The notes under the pieces are model-generated. The model was not told the origin of the DNA, ran no database searches, and worked only from the letters and a program-made list of their open reading frames with translations. A program made the translations under genes and the position numbers. Of a stretch of 64,000 nt of DNA, positions 49,674 through 58,907 are shown in pieces (the first letter of the stretch is position 1; each line of letters begins with the position of its first letter). This DNA is from Thiothrix unzii (GTDB lineage: Bacteria; Pseudomonadota; Gammaproteobacteria; Thiotrichales; Thiotrichaceae): assembly GCF_017901175.1 (NCBI RefSeq), contig NZ_CP072793.1:992001-1056000 (forward strand), in the 5' to 3' direction.

Positions 49674-50201
49674 TCAATTTGGAGCCGGGGTAAATTTCCA
49701 CAATACGTTTGGCTCATTGACACAATCCCACTGGGTTATATTGTCGCCGTTGCCGTTAGTCGCCCCGTGTTGGTGTAAACAGTACCCAATGGTGGATTGT
49801 ATTTGCACATAAGGATCAGTCGGGCTGTTGCTGGCTTTGATTGCGTGCCAAGTCTGGTTGCGTGGACCATCGTAATTACAATCCCACTGTATGATATTGG
49901 CTCCACGATCTAGGCTGTCATTTTCGACAGTGAGGCATTTGCCGCTGTGTTTGAAACGCAGTAGGAAATAGCCACTGCCAGTTGGTATGCGTTCCAGTTT
50001 GGTATTGCCCTGATTAACGCAATCCCATTGGGTGACGTTGCCGCCATTGTTGTTGATATGTCCGTGCTGATGGACACACTTGTTACTGTGTTTGGCTTTG
50101 ATGTAAAAGATGCCGTCTGCTGCGGGTTCGGCACTGGCGGGTATGCTCAGGCAAGCTAATGTTAGTGCTAGTGTCATGCTGATGGTGGTTAGTGATTTCA
50201 T
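49674..50201 (-). CDS. Secreted ricin-type beta-trefoil lectin
   Basis: 175 residues: signal peptide (about 1-24) and one ricin B-type beta-trefoil domain. Three repeats each carry a QxW motif (VTQWDC, IIQWDC, ITQWDC) and a Cys pair, as in sugar-binding RICIN domains. No catalytic domain is attached. First gene of the operon. ATG 50201 has GGAG upstream. The promoter region contains the 16-bp element shared with the next gene. Confidence 0.85.
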   Translation of the reverse strand: MKSLTTISMTLALTLACLSIPASAEPAADGIFYIKAKHSNKCVHQHGHINNNGGNVTQWDCVNQGNTKLERIPTGSGYFLLRFKHSGKCLTVENDSLDRGANIIQWDCNYDGPRNQTWHAIKASNSPTDPYVQIQSTIGYCLHQHGATNGNGDNITQWDCVNEPNVLWKFTPAPN

Positions 50202-50230
50202 GGCTATACTCCTTCTCGTAAATGAAGATG

Positions 50231-50246
50231 CCAATATAGTACCAAT
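50231..50246. promoter_or_regulatory. Shared promoter element, lectin-operon copy
   Basis: CCAATATAGTACCAAT, 30 bp upstream of the lectin ATG; identical over 16 bp to 50871-50886. On the minus strand it includes TACTAT/TATATT, possible -10 hexamers, so a bound protein would block the promoter. Confidence 0.6.
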
Positions 50247-50307
50247 TATGTATTTTGGTAAATATCAAAATTTAGGCAAGTCGCCTCGTGATTTGAATTG
50301 TTATGCT

Positions 50308-50826
50308 CTATGAGCGAAGCTTACTAATGATCGTGCTAATGCCTTGCGCACCCAACGCACAATAAAAACCGATGCCTATCTCAATGAGCGTAATGGCAAT
50401 ATTGATCTTGATTTCCCATGAATTGCCTGAGATCTCCAGATGGTTGCTTATTGCCCAAAATATCAAAGCGTTGTGAAAAAGGTCAGGAATCGTCCATGTC
50501 AGGATGTAAATACCAATAATGGCAATCCCGGCTATCTGGATAGCCTGCCCCTTTTCTTCCAGTAAGGGGGAATCAGAGCGCAGATTTCCCACCAAAGATC
50601 TCGCTAATAAGGTGGGAAACTTGAGCATCAGAAACGCAATCAATGCCATCGCCGTGAATATGGCATACTGGATGTACGTAATGTAGGTGTCACTTTCGGG
50701 TACTGGTCTGTCTGGGCTAATGATCGCCAATGCTTGAAGCCAATAAGGTAGACTTTCCAGCATACGAATGAGTAATAGAACTCCCAAAATCCGAATGGCA
50801 ACAGCTAGCACTTCAATGATTTTCAT
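50308..50826 (-). CDS. Small four-helix membrane protein, unknown
   Basis: 172 residues with four hydrophobic segments (about 5-22, 50-70, 97-118 and 142-165); no family recognised. An acidic/polar loop follows helix 1. Upstream is a perfect 11-bp inverted repeat containing the element also found before the lectin operon, implying shared control. Confidence 0.65.
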   Translation of the reverse strand: MKIIEVLAVAIRILGVLLLIRMLESLPYWLQALAIISPDRPVPESDTYITYIQYAIFTAMALIAFLMLKFPTLLARSLVGNLRSDSPLLEEKGQAIQIAGIAIIGIYILTWTIPDLFHNALIFWAISNHLEISGNSWEIKINIAITLIEIGIGFYCALGAQGISTIISKLRS

Positions 50827-50866
50827 CTTCGATTCCTTTCATAACTCCCACGCATAACTTTGCTAT

Positions 50867-50895
50867 AATTCCAATATAGTACCAATATTGGAATT
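50867..50895. promoter_or_regulatory. Shared promoter element, perfect inverted repeat copy
   Basis: AATTCCAATAT and ATATTGGAATT, an exact 11-bp inverted repeat with 7-bp spacer AGTACCA. It contains the 16-bp CCAATATAGTACCAAT also seen at 50231. A strong candidate operator for an unidentified regulator. Confidence 0.7.
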
Positions 50896-51020
50896 TGCAA
50901 ATAGAAAAATATCGCTAGAAACCCTTTTCCTCCAACACGAAGCCATAAAAAAATCGCCGGGTGATGTTCAAATTCAACTAAAATTGCGCTGTCTGGGTTA
51001 TGGAGGGAGTAGCAAATAGT

Positions 51021-52931
51021 ATGGTGGATGTGTTTGTGCTGGGCAGTTATGTGAATGCCAATAGTCTTGTGGTTAAACAGTTGCCGAAAGCAGGGGAGTC
51101 ATTGCAAGCTGAAGCTTTGTGGACGGAGCATGGCGGCAAGGGGTTGAATCTGGCTGTCGGGATGCATCGTCTGGGCTTACGGACTTACCCGCTGATTGCG
51201 GTCGGCAACGACACGCCGGGTGATGCATTGATGACCTTGCTGCGGTCTGAAGGTCTTGAGATACAAGGCGTTGTGCGCACTTCCATCCCTTCCGGTTTTG
51301 GTGTTGGTTTGGTAACAGCCGCTGGTGACAATATCATTACCATCTATCCGGGGGCGAACGCCCAACTGAGTATTGGTCACGTTCAGACTGCCAGTAATAC
51401 CTTGCAAGATTGCCGCTTGGTGTGCGCCCAGTTTGAAATTCCTGATGCACCGATTGTGGAAGCATTTAAGCAAGCGCGGCAACGCGGCATCAAAACCTTG
51501 CTGAATCCCTCGCCTTGGCGTGAACCTGAAACGGTGCTGCTTTCCCTGACGGATATATTGGTACTCAACGAAACAGAAGCAGCAGCTTGTTTTGGTATTA
51601 CTGATGTGGACACACTCTCACTTGCCCAGTGGTTGCGCTTGTTACCGGTGTTAGCATGGAAAGGGGAGTTGCTGGTGGTGACGTTGGCGGAACGTGGTTG
51701 TGTGGCATTACAGCGTGGGCAGGAAGCAATGCACGAACCTGCTTGGACAATTGAGCCTGTTGACCCAACAGGAGCAGGGGATGCGTTTGCCACAGGACTG
51801 GCTTATGCTTTGCTGAACGATTATCCATTAGTTAAAGCATTACGCTTTGCCAATGCTTGTGGGGCTATGATTGCATCCCAGCAAGGGGTGTTGCAGATTT
51901 TGCCAACCTGGCAGCAAGTTGGGCAGTTTATGGGGGATTGTCAGCGTAATCGTGATATTCACCCGCTGATGCTTGAGGTTATGGGGAATACCAAAAGCAT
52001 GATGGAGCAATTCGGATTACATGATCTTGCCAGTGAGAATCTGGAGGCTTTGCGTCGGTTTCAGCGTGCGTGTTGTCCGGCATCTGAGAACTTGCCGTTT
52101 GTCTGTTGTGTAGAGGATCATCACATACCCACTAAAGCTGGTACGTTGGCAATCAGGTTATACAAACCGAGCCTGCAACCGAATTTACCCATGCTAGTTT
52201 GGTTTCATGGAGGTGGGTGGGTCATGGGGGGCTTGGATAGTGCAGAATGGCTATGCCGTTCTTTGGCAAATCGTGTGGGTTGCGCAGTAGTGTCCATCGA
52301 CTATCGGCTTGCACCTGAATATCCTTTTCCGTGTGCTTTGGACGATGGTTTGACCGTTGTGCAATGGTTGGAAACCGCAGCGTCTGATTTGGGTTTGGAC
52401 AGGGGCAGGATGGCGGTTGGAGGGGATAGTGCTGGCGGGAATTTAGCGGCCTGTATGACGCATCAGTTACAAAATTCGAGAAATAAGCCTTTATTCCAGC
52501 TTTTGCTGTACCCCTCATTAGATGCTGATTTTACCCGTGTTTCGTATCAGGAAAATGCTCAAGGAGGGATTCTGACAAGTGCAGTGATGCGGCGATTTTG
52601 GGATTGTTATGTGCCAGACCGATCGCAGCGTTGCAGGAGTGATATTTCACCGCTTTATGCCAAGACCTTTGCTGCATTGCCACCCGCGTTGATTATTACA
52701 GCAGAATTTGACCCATTGCGTGATGAGGCTGAGGTGTATGCACTTATGATGCAAGTGGCGGGTGTTAATGCCCGATCATACTGTGCTAAAGGTATGATCC
52801 ATGATTTTTTAGCATTTCCTTCAAGTACTGATCTGGCGGTGGTTACTACTGTATGGCGTGAAATTGTATCGGCATTACAGCAGGTTTTTGGTATTACGAG
52901 TGCTGCGGTTAAGGTTGCATCTTCAACGTAA
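51021..52931 (+). CDS. PfkB-family sugar kinase fused to HSL-type alpha/beta-hydrolase
   Basis: 636 residues joining two enzymes. N-terminal kinase (about 1-300) of ribokinase type: VFVLGSYVNANSLV, GGKGLNLAVGMHRLG, and the anion-hole/catalytic motif DPTGAGDAFATG (catalytic Asp254). C-terminal esterase (about 325-630) of the hormone-sensitive-lipase family: HGGGWVMGG oxyanion motif, GDSAGGN with Ser470, Asp564 in EFDPLRDE and His594 in GMIHDF. Both active sites look complete. ATG 51021 is preferred (GGAGGGAG upstream, kinase fold starts here); ATG 51000 is the alternative. The substrate could be an acylated sugar or nucleoside. Its 3' end overlaps the convergent GntR gene by 23 bp. Confidence 0.88.
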   Translation: MVDVFVLGSYVNANSLVVKQLPKAGESLQAEALWTEHGGKGLNLAVGMHRLGLRTYPLIAVGNDTPGDALMTLLRSEGLEIQGVVRTSIPSGFGVGLVTAAGDNIITIYPGANAQLSIGHVQTASNTLQDCRLVCAQFEIPDAPIVEAFKQARQRGIKTLLNPSPWREPETVLLSLTDILVLNETEAAACFGITDVDTLSLAQWLRLLPVLAWKGELLVVTLAERGCVALQRGQEAMHEPAWTIEPVDPTGAGDAFATGLAYALLNDYPLVKALRFANACGAMIASQQGVLQILPTWQQVGQFMGDCQRNRDIHPLMLEVMGNTKSMMEQFGLHDLASENLEALRRFQRACCPASENLPFVCCVEDHHIPTKAGTLAIRLYKPSLQPNLPMLVWFHGGGWVMGGLDSAEWLCRSLANRVGCAVVSIDYRLAPEYPFPCALDDGLTVVQWLETAASDLGLDRGRMAVGGDSAGGNLAACMTHQLQNSRNKPLFQLLLYPSLDADFTRVSYQENAQGGILTSAVMRRFWDCYVPDRSQRCRSDISPLYAKTFAALPPALIITAEFDPLRDEAEVYALMMQVAGVNARSYCAKGMIHDFLAFPSSTDLAVVTTVWREIVSALQQVFGITSAAVKVASST

Positions 52932-53724
52932 TCCGATACGTATACGCATCCCCACGGAATGTCCCTTCCACGTATTCAACCATTTGCCCGTTAGTGGCGT
53001 AAGTTTTCCGTTTCAGCAACAAGCAGGGGCTAGGTTCTAGGAAACCAAAAACAGCCATTTCATCCTCGTTGCTCATCGCGGCTTCTATGGTTTGTTCCCC
53101 ATGATCGAGTGCGATGCTGCAGCGTTGTTGTAAAAACTGGTATGCAGAACCCTCAATATCCCATTCCGCCAAAGCAGGTGCAATGGTCAGGTCGTACCAA
53201 GCCACTTCCCGCGTCATGGGGATTCCATCACCAAGGCGTAAGCGCACCAGTTTTAAAAAGCGTGCGGTAGACGGGCGGTTAAAAACAGAGGCAATGGTGC
53301 GATCAGAAACGATACGCCGTTCCAGCAATTGCGTGGATGGTTCGACCCCGATTTCACGCATTTCTTCGGTGAAACCTTTGAGTTTGCCTAGTTCCGGGTT
53401 AATTCGTGGCGGGGCTTTAACCATGACACCGGCACGCCCGTGGGTGCTGATGTAATCTTGCTCGCGTAACTCATCGTAGCAACGACGCACGGTGGTGCGG
53501 CTTAGTTTTAACGCTTCTGCCAACACGCGTTCTGAAGGCAGGCTATCACCGTCGTTTAATTCACCCGCTTCGATCATTTGAATAATCTGGCGTTGCAGTT
53601 GGAGGTACAAGGGTTCCGCAATCCCAGCATCGGGTTTTAAACGTCCAATGAAGGCTCGACTGTCGTTAACTGCTTGTGATGGCAGCGAGTTGGTATTTAA
53701 GGTTGCGTAGGATGTCTGCCCCAT
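52909..53724 (-). CDS. GntR-family regulator with UTRA domain (HutC subfamily)
   Basis: 271 residues. After a nonconserved 35-residue leader comes the winged helix: PLYLQLQRQIIQMIEAGEL, LPSERVLAEALKLSRTTVRR, REQDYISTHGRAGVMV; then a UTRA ligand domain (about 110-265) with LVRLRLGDGIPMTRE. HutC-type regulators sense sugars, amino acids or phosphates. It faces the kinase-esterase gene tail to tail and might respond to its substrate, but this is inference. Confidence 0.9.
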   Translation of the reverse strand: MGQTSYATLNTNSLPSQAVNDSRAFIGRLKPDAGIAEPLYLQLQRQIIQMIEAGELNDGDSLPSERVLAEALKLSRTTVRRCYDELREQDYISTHGRAGVMVKAPPRINPELGKLKGFTEEMREIGVEPSTQLLERRIVSDRTIASVFNRPSTARFLKLVRLRLGDGIPMTREVAWYDLTIAPALAEWDIEGSAYQFLQQRCSIALDHGEQTIEAAMSNEDEMAVFGFLEPSPCLLLKRKTYATNGQMVEYVEGTFRGDAYTYRITLKMQP

Positions 53725-53734
53725 GATGAGTGAC

Positions 53735-53784
53735 CTGTTCGTGTTTCGTTAGAGAACAATACCATAAAAGACCTTAACGAACAG
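53735..53784. promoter_or_regulatory. Possible GntR operator region
   Basis: CTGTTCG (53735) and CGAACAG (53778-53784) form a spaced inverted pair, and TTCGTTA / TAACGAA a second one inside it. They sit directly upstream of the GntR gene. Half-site spacing is wide, so confidence is low. Confidence 0.3.
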
Positions 53785-53793
53785 CGCACCGCA

Positions 53794-54678
53794 TCAATTT
53801 GTGTAAGATAAAGCCTGCACACGCGGTACTTTGCTCATATCCCACTGCTGAATCGCGAAATCCCAAAATGCATTCAAGCTACCAAATGCATCAGCTTCTG
53901 GGCAGGTTTGACCCAAGAAGTGCAGAGCTGATACCAGTGTTTCTAAACGTTTATGGGTGTCCAAGGCTGGTGCGAGATTTTGTTTACTCAGTTTTTGCCC
54001 GTTTTCACTAACGGCTAACGGAATATGGGCGTAACTGGGCTGAGGGTAGCCGAGTAAGTGTTGCAACCAGCATTGACGCGGGGTGTTGTCGAGTAAGTCT
54101 GCACCGCGCACGATTTGATTTACCCCTTGAAACGCATCATCGACTACGACCGCTAATTGATAGGCAAACAAACCATCGGCACGCCGCACCACAAAGTCCC
54201 CGACTTCCTTGTGCAAGCGTTGGCAATAGTGACCACGTATCAAATCGGTAAAACACACTGTTTCATCATCCGTGCGCAAGCGCATAGCGTGGGGTGCATC
54301 CGTGTGGGTTTGATCCCGGCAGGTATCAGGGTAAATAAGCCCAAATTCACCGACGTGGGCGTGTTGTTGCAGGTCTTTACGTGAGCAGGTGCAAGGGTAG
54401 GTGTGTGATGCTAATGCGCTGAGTGCTTGTTGGTAAGCAGCGGTGCGCTGGCTTTGATAGAGAATCTCGCCATCCCAGCAAAATCCAAATTCGCCAAGGG
54501 TGCGAATAATGTCTGCGGTTGCGCCGGGTTGTTCGCGGGGTTTGTCGAGGTCTTCAATGCGTAACAGCCAACGCCCCCCGGCTTGACGTGCCGCCAAGTA
54601 ACTGGCAGCAGCGGCAAGTAACGAGCCAAAATGCAATGACCCGGTGGGTGAGGGTGCGAATCTACCAATAGTGAGCAA
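53794..54678 (-). CDS. gluQRS: Glutamyl-Q tRNA(Asp) synthetase
   Basis: Catalytic-core-only paralogue of glutamyl-tRNA synthetase that attaches glutamate to queuosine at position 34 of tRNA-Asp. 294 residues. The class I HIGH motif appears as GSLHFGSLLAAAASYL; the KMSKS-like motif as KLSKQN; zinc-type Cys are seen in YPCTCSRKDL and a later Cys. There is no anticodon-binding domain, as expected. The start is TTG, 3 bp after the dksA stop, with no closer ATG. dksA-gluQRS is a conserved pair. Confidence 0.95.
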   Translation of the reverse strand: MLTIGRFAPSPTGSLHFGSLLAAAASYLAARQAGGRWLLRIEDLDKPREQPGATADIIRTLGEFGFCWDGEILYQSQRTAAYQQALSALASHTYPCTCSRKDLQQHAHVGEFGLIYPDTCRDQTHTDAPHAMRLRTDDETVCFTDLIRGHYCQRLHKEVGDFVVRRADGLFAYQLAVVVDDAFQGVNQIVRGADLLDNTPRQCWLQHLLGYPQPSYAHIPLAVSENGQKLSKQNLAPALDTHKRLETLVSALHFLGQTCPEADAFGSLNAFWDFAIQQWDMSKVPRVQALSYTN

Positions 54679-54681
54679 GGC

Positions 54682-55137
54682 TTAGTAAGCCATTTGCTTT
54701 TCTTTGATTTCTTGCGTGGTTTTACAGTCGATGCACAGTTCGGCAGTAGGGCGGACTTCTAAACGTTGTAAGCCGATTTCAATGCCGCAGGCATCGCAGT
54801 AGCCGTAATCGTCTTCATCCAAACGTGCGATGGTTTTTTCAATTTTGCGGATCAGTTTACGTTCGCGGTCACGCGCCCGTAGTTCCAATGCGAATTCTTC
54901 TTCCTGTGTGGCGCGGTCGGCGGGGTCTGAAAAGTTAGTTGCGTCTTCCTTCATATGGTCAACCGTGCGGTCAACTTCTTCCATCAGGGATTTCTTCCAT
55001 GCAACAAGGATGCTACGAAAATGCTGTAATTGCTTTTCGTTCATATATTCTTCACCGGGTTCCGGGATATAAGGTTCAATCCCGTCAACTGGTAACGCTG
55101 ACTTCCGTGTCATATAGGTTACATTGTCAGTTGCCAT
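54682..55137 (-). CDS. dksA: RNA polymerase-binding transcription factor DksA
   Basis: Stringent-response factor that enters the RNA polymerase secondary channel and acts with ppGpp. 151 residues: coiled-coil arms (about 30-105) with the DPADRATQEEE tip containing the Asp pair, and a C4 zinc finger CDACGIEIG...CIDC. ATG 55137 (GGAG upstream, reading MATDNV) is preferred over a codon 5 residues earlier. Confidence 0.97.
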   Translation of the reverse strand: MATDNVTYMTRKSALPVDGIEPYIPEPGEEYMNEKQLQHFRSILVAWKKSLMEEVDRTVDHMKEDATNFSDPADRATQEEEFALELRARDRERKLIRKIEKTIARLDEDDYGYCDACGIEIGLQRLEVRPTAELCIDCKTTQEIKEKQMAY

Positions 55138-55284
55138 TTTTGTCTCCAACAAGCTGATTGGGCAAGGCTTATGTGTCGTTTCGGACGGTTACACCTTGCG
55201 GTTGAGTAAGGCGATAATGGCCGCGAAATTTGCGCGGCGAATTGTAGCCGAAATTTATAATAAGCGCATCATTTCCTTTAATAT

Positions 55285-56067
55285 TCACATAAAGCGAAAT
55301 TGAAAACGCACTGCTTCACTACCGGGATCCGATATGTTGAGTAATAATTCACTGGGAACACCCGGTTGGATGGGTTCGTCCTGAAAGTTTTTTATGTATT
55401 CACCGGGGGTGAAGCGTCGTAATGCCACCACATTATTGTCCTTATCCAAGAAGCTGATTTCTACCAACGGGTAAGGTTGGGCAAACACCGCTTCGTTTTG
55501 AATAGACAAGCTAATGGTCAGCACGCCCGGTGTGTTGGGATGCGAATACACATTACGACTCAATAAGTTAATCTTCTGCAAGTCACGTGGTAAGCGGATC
55601 TCACACCCTAATGACAAGCACAGTTGGCGTGTCAGATTGGCTGTTAACGGATACTGGGCTAACCAATTACGGCTGCTGTAGGTCAGTTGCAATAACAACA
55701 GTAATACCAGCGAGGTAATACCAATGGTTAATAACAGGCGCGAGGTAAACACCCGCCGTGGGTAATGTTGCGTATTGGCCTGAAAGGTCGGCTTATTGGT
55801 TGCTGCTTGCGCTTCTTTTTTGCTGAAAAAACCTTTTTCAAATCCGGCTGTCGATAATTTGTTCGAGGCAGCTACTTCTGCTACATCGGTCAGCGCGGCA
55901 TTACCCATTGGGGCGAAACGCCGTTCTTCGGGCAAGGTCGTGCTTAAGCTTTTCATTGCATCAAAAATGGTATCGCACTCACCACAGCGGAGTAAGCCTT
56001 GAGCGGCTGTTAACTCTTTCATGGTGACGCGAAAAATCGCTTTGCAGTGGTTGCACTGTGTATACAT
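55285..56067 (-). CDS. MJ0042 zinc-ribbon / DUF3426 membrane protein
   Basis: 260 residues. N-terminal zinc ribbon CNHCKAIF ... CGECDTIFDA (about 5-40), a disordered linker, a single membrane helix (about 112-130), then a DUF3426 beta domain with ISLQNEAVFAQPYPLVEISFLD. Function unknown; the gene usually lies beside prmA in gammaproteobacteria, as here. Confidence 0.88.
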   Translation of the reverse strand: MYTQCNHCKAIFRVTMKELTAAQGLLRCGECDTIFDAMKSLSTTLPEERRFAPMGNAALTDVAEVAASNKLSTAGFEKGFFSKKEAQAATNKPTFQANTQHYPRRVFTSRLLLTIGITSLVLLLLLQLTYSSRNWLAQYPLTANLTRQLCLSLGCEIRLPRDLQKINLLSRNVYSHPNTPGVLTISLSIQNEAVFAQPYPLVEISFLDKDNNVVALRRFTPGEYIKNFQDEPIQPGVPSELLLNISDPGSEAVRFQFRFM

Positions 56068-56179
56068 GACTCCGTGCCATTAGGGGTTGTCGCCTTATTC
56101 TAGTCCGTCTAACGACGAATTTCATACTCGAATGGGCGCAAAATATCAGCGAAGTCCTTGTATGGGCAAAAAATAGAGA

Positions 56180-57061
56180 TTAACGGTAGATTCCAGTTAC
56201 CCTGATCCAATCGTCTTTTTGAACGATGCTAAAGTCATCTAATGCAGGTTTATAAGCATTTTCAATAGATTCAGCCTGTTCCGCCAAAATGCCGGACAAC
56301 ACTAGCTTACTACCGGGGTGCATTGCCGACAGTAACGCAGGTGCTAACTCGACCAACGGCCCTGCTAAAATGTTAGCCATGACCACATCGTAGGTTTGTT
56401 TGGGTAGTTTTTCTGGGTAACAGGTGTGTAACAGTGCGGGGTCAACGCTGTTTCGTTCAGCATTGTCTTGAGTCGCCAGCAGTGCTTGCGGGTCAATGTC
56501 CGTGCCCACTGCGTGTTTCGCGCCGAGTTTGAGTGCGGCAATGGCAAGCACGCCAGAGCCGCAACCGTAATCCAGCACTTCCTGTCCTGTCACGTCTTGT
56601 CCATCCAGCCACTCAAGGCACAGCGCGGTGGTTGGATGCGTGCCTGTACCAAACGCCAAGCCGGGGTCAAGCAACAGTTTTACGCTGTCATCGTCGGGGA
56701 TTTCAAACCAACTGGGGTAAATCCACAAACGTTTACCGAAGCACATAGGCTGGAAACTATCCATCCAAGCACGTTCCCACGGCTGATCTTCGACAATTTC
56801 ATACAGCACGGATTCGATTTGCCAGTCGGCTTTACGTGTTTCCAGCAGTAACTGCAAGGCGTTGAGGTCGGTATCTTCCTCATACAATGCAGTGACTACC
56901 AGATTATTCCACAAGCGCATTTCGCCGGGGCGTGGTTCGAGGATGGGGTCATCTTCCGCATCCTGCCAAGTAATGGAAACCGCTCCCACGGCTTCCATCG
57001 TATCCACGACCACTTCCTGATGTTTGGAAGTGGTATGACAAACCAATTGCTGCCAGCTCAT
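56180..57061 (-). CDS. prmA: Ribosomal protein L11 methyltransferase
   Basis: SAM-dependent trimethylation of L11; 293 residues. N-terminal substrate domain (about 1-90) and catalytic domain with LDYGCGSGVLAIAA (motif I), GTDIDPQAL and VMANILAGPL (NILA, PPY-like). It starts on the last base of accC (TAATG). Confidence 0.96.
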   Translation of the reverse strand: MSWQQLVCHTTSKHQEVVVDTMEAVGAVSITWQDAEDDPILEPRPGEMRLWNNLVVTALYEEDTDLNALQLLLETRKADWQIESVLYEIVEDQPWERAWMDSFQPMCFGKRLWIYPSWFEIPDDDSVKLLLDPGLAFGTGTHPTTALCLEWLDGQDVTGQEVLDYGCGSGVLAIAALKLGAKHAVGTDIDPQALLATQDNAERNSVDPALLHTCYPEKLPKQTYDVVMANILAGPLVELAPALLSAMHPGSKLVLSGILAEQAESIENAYKPALDDFSIVQKDDWIRVTGIYR

Positions 57062-58407
57062 TATTTATGCATTCCCAACATTTTTTCGAGGTAGTGAATA
57101 TCAGCACCACCAGCACGGAACGCGGGGTCTTCCATAATGCGGGTTTGCAGCGGGATATTGGTTTTAATGCCTTCGATGACCATTTCACTAAGTGCGCCGT
57201 GCATCCGGTTGATCGCGGTTTCGCGGTCTTGCCCGTGGACAATCAGCTTGCCGATCATGGAATCGTAGTAGGGCGGCACACTGTAATCGGCGTAAATGTG
57301 CGAATCCACGCGCACACCCAAGCCACCCGGTACATGGTAACGGGTAATTTTGCCCGGTGATGGCGCAAACGTTTGCGGGTCTTCGGCATTGATACGGCAT
57401 TCAATCGCGTGACCGTTCACCTTGATGTCTTCCTGACGCAACGCCAGCACTTCACCGGAGGCAATCAGCAATTGCTGTTTCACCAAATCTACGCCAGTAA
57501 TCAGTTCAGTGACAGGGTGTTCGACTTGCAAACGGGTATTCATTTCGATGAAATAGAATTCGCCGTCTTCGTAGAGGAACTCAAACGTACCCGCGCCACG
57601 GTAGCCGATTTTACGGCAGGCTTCGGCAACACGGTTGCCAATGCGGGCGCGTTGCTCTTCGGTAATGAACGGGGCAGGGGCTTCTTCCACCACTTTTTGG
57701 TTACGGCGTTGCATCGAGCAATCGCGTTCGCACAGGTGAATCGCATTGCCGTGAGAATCTGCCAGCACTTGCAGTTCGATATGACGCGGGCGTTGCAGGA
57801 ATTTTTCCATGAACACCACGTCGTTACCAAACGCGGCTTTGGCTTCGGCACGGGTGAGGGTAACGGCTGCTACCAGTTCGTCGGCAGAATGCACCACGCG
57901 CATCCCACGACCGCCGCCACCGCCGGTTGCTTTGACGATTAACGGGTAGCCAATGCGCGTTCCCATTTTGAGGATTTCTTCGGGGTCTTCGGGCGTACCG
58001 CCTTCAGAACCCGGAACGCACGGAACGCCAGCGGCAATCATCGCGTCTTTCGCTGAAATCTTGTCACCCATTAGGCGAATGGTGTCAGCACGCGGGCCAA
58101 TGAAAATGAAACCGCTGGATTCGACGCGCTCGGCAAAATCGGCGTTTTCAGACAAAAAGCCATAGCCGGGGTGAATCGCATCCGCACCCGTGACTTCCGC
58201 CGCGCTGATAATCGCAGGGATGTTCAGGTAACTATCAGTGGAACGTGGCGGGCCAATGCACACGGATTCGTCGGCAAGACGCACGTGCTTGAGGTCACGG
58301 TCAGCGGTGGAATGCACTGCGACCGTTTTAATGCCGAGTTCACGGCAACCACGCAAGATACGCAGGGCAATTTCGCCCCGGTTTGCGATCAGTACTTTCT
58401 TCAACAT
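57061..58407 (-). CDS. accC: Acetyl-CoA carboxylase biotin carboxylase subunit
   Basis: ATP-dependent carboxylation of biotin on AccB; 448 residues. ATP-grasp features: [13 protein letters not shown] glycine loop, [24 protein letters not shown] with the catalytic Glu and Arg. N-terminal [14 protein letters not shown]. Part of aroQ-accB-accC-prmA. Confidence 0.98.
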   Translation of the reverse strand: MLKKVLIANRGEIALRILRGCRELGIKTVAVHSTADRDLKHVRLADESVCIGPPRSTDSYLNIPAIISAAEVTGADAIHPGYGFLSENADFAERVESSGFIFIGPRADTIRLMGDKISAKDAMIAAGVPCVPGSEGGTPEDPEEILKMGTRIGYPLIVKATGGGGGRGMRVVHSADELVAAVTLTRAEAKAAFGNDVVFMEKFLQRPRHIELQVLADSHGNAIHLCERDCSMQRRNQKVVEEAPAPFITEEQRARIGNRVAEACRKIGYRGAGTFEFLYEDGEFYFIEMNTRLQVEHPVTELITGVDLVKQQLLIASGEVLALRQEDIKVNGHAIECRINAEDPQTFAPSPGKITRYHVPGGLGVRVDSHIYADYSVPPYYDSMIGKLIVHGQDRETAINRMHGALSEMVIEGIKTNIPLQTRIMEDPAFRAGGADIHYLEKMLGMHK

Positions 58408-58442
58408 ATTCTCACCTCAACGGTGTTACTTAATCACAAACG

Positions 58443-58907
58443 TTATTCAACGATGAACAGCGGCTGCCCGAATTCGACAGGTTGTTCGTTCTCAACCAAA
58501 ATGGCTTTGATGACACCGGATACATCGGATTGAATCTGGTTGAGCATTTTCATTGCTTCGATAATGCACAGGGTGTCGCCAACTTTGACGCTTTGCCCGA
58601 CTTCAGCAAAGGGTTTAGCGGTTGGCGAAGAGGCGCGGTAAAACGTGCCAACCATTGGCGATTCGACCACGTGGCCTGACGGTGCGGCGGCGGCAGTGTG
58701 AACTTCTGCTGCTGGTGCGGCGGCAACAGGTGCGGCGTGACCAACAGGTGGTGGTGTGTAGAAGTGCTGTGGCGCGGCATTGGTCATCATGCCGGAATTC
58801 AGGCGGCTAATGCGCACGGAATCTTCGCCTTCTTTGATTTCGATTTCGGCAACATCGCTGCCTTCGAGTAACTGGATGAGTTTTTGTATTTTACGCACGT
58901 CCATCAT
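58443..58907 (-). CDS. accB: Biotin carboxyl carrier protein of acetyl-CoA carboxylase
   Basis: 154 residues. N-terminal helical tip [15 protein letters not shown], Ala/Pro-rich linker (about 50-80), and a biotinyl domain with the biotin Lys in [11 protein letters not shown] plus the thumb segment [11 protein letters not shown]. Overlaps the aroQ 3' end by 17 bp; accC follows after 35 bp. Confidence 0.97.
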   Translation of the reverse strand: MMDVRKIQKLIQLLEGSDVAEIEIKEGEDSVRISRLNSGMMTNAAPQHFYTPPPVGHAAPVAAAPAAEVHTAAAAPSGHVVESPMVGTFYRASSPTAKPFAEVGQSVKVGDTLCIIEAMKMLNQIQSDVSGVIKAILVENEQPVEFGQPLFIVE

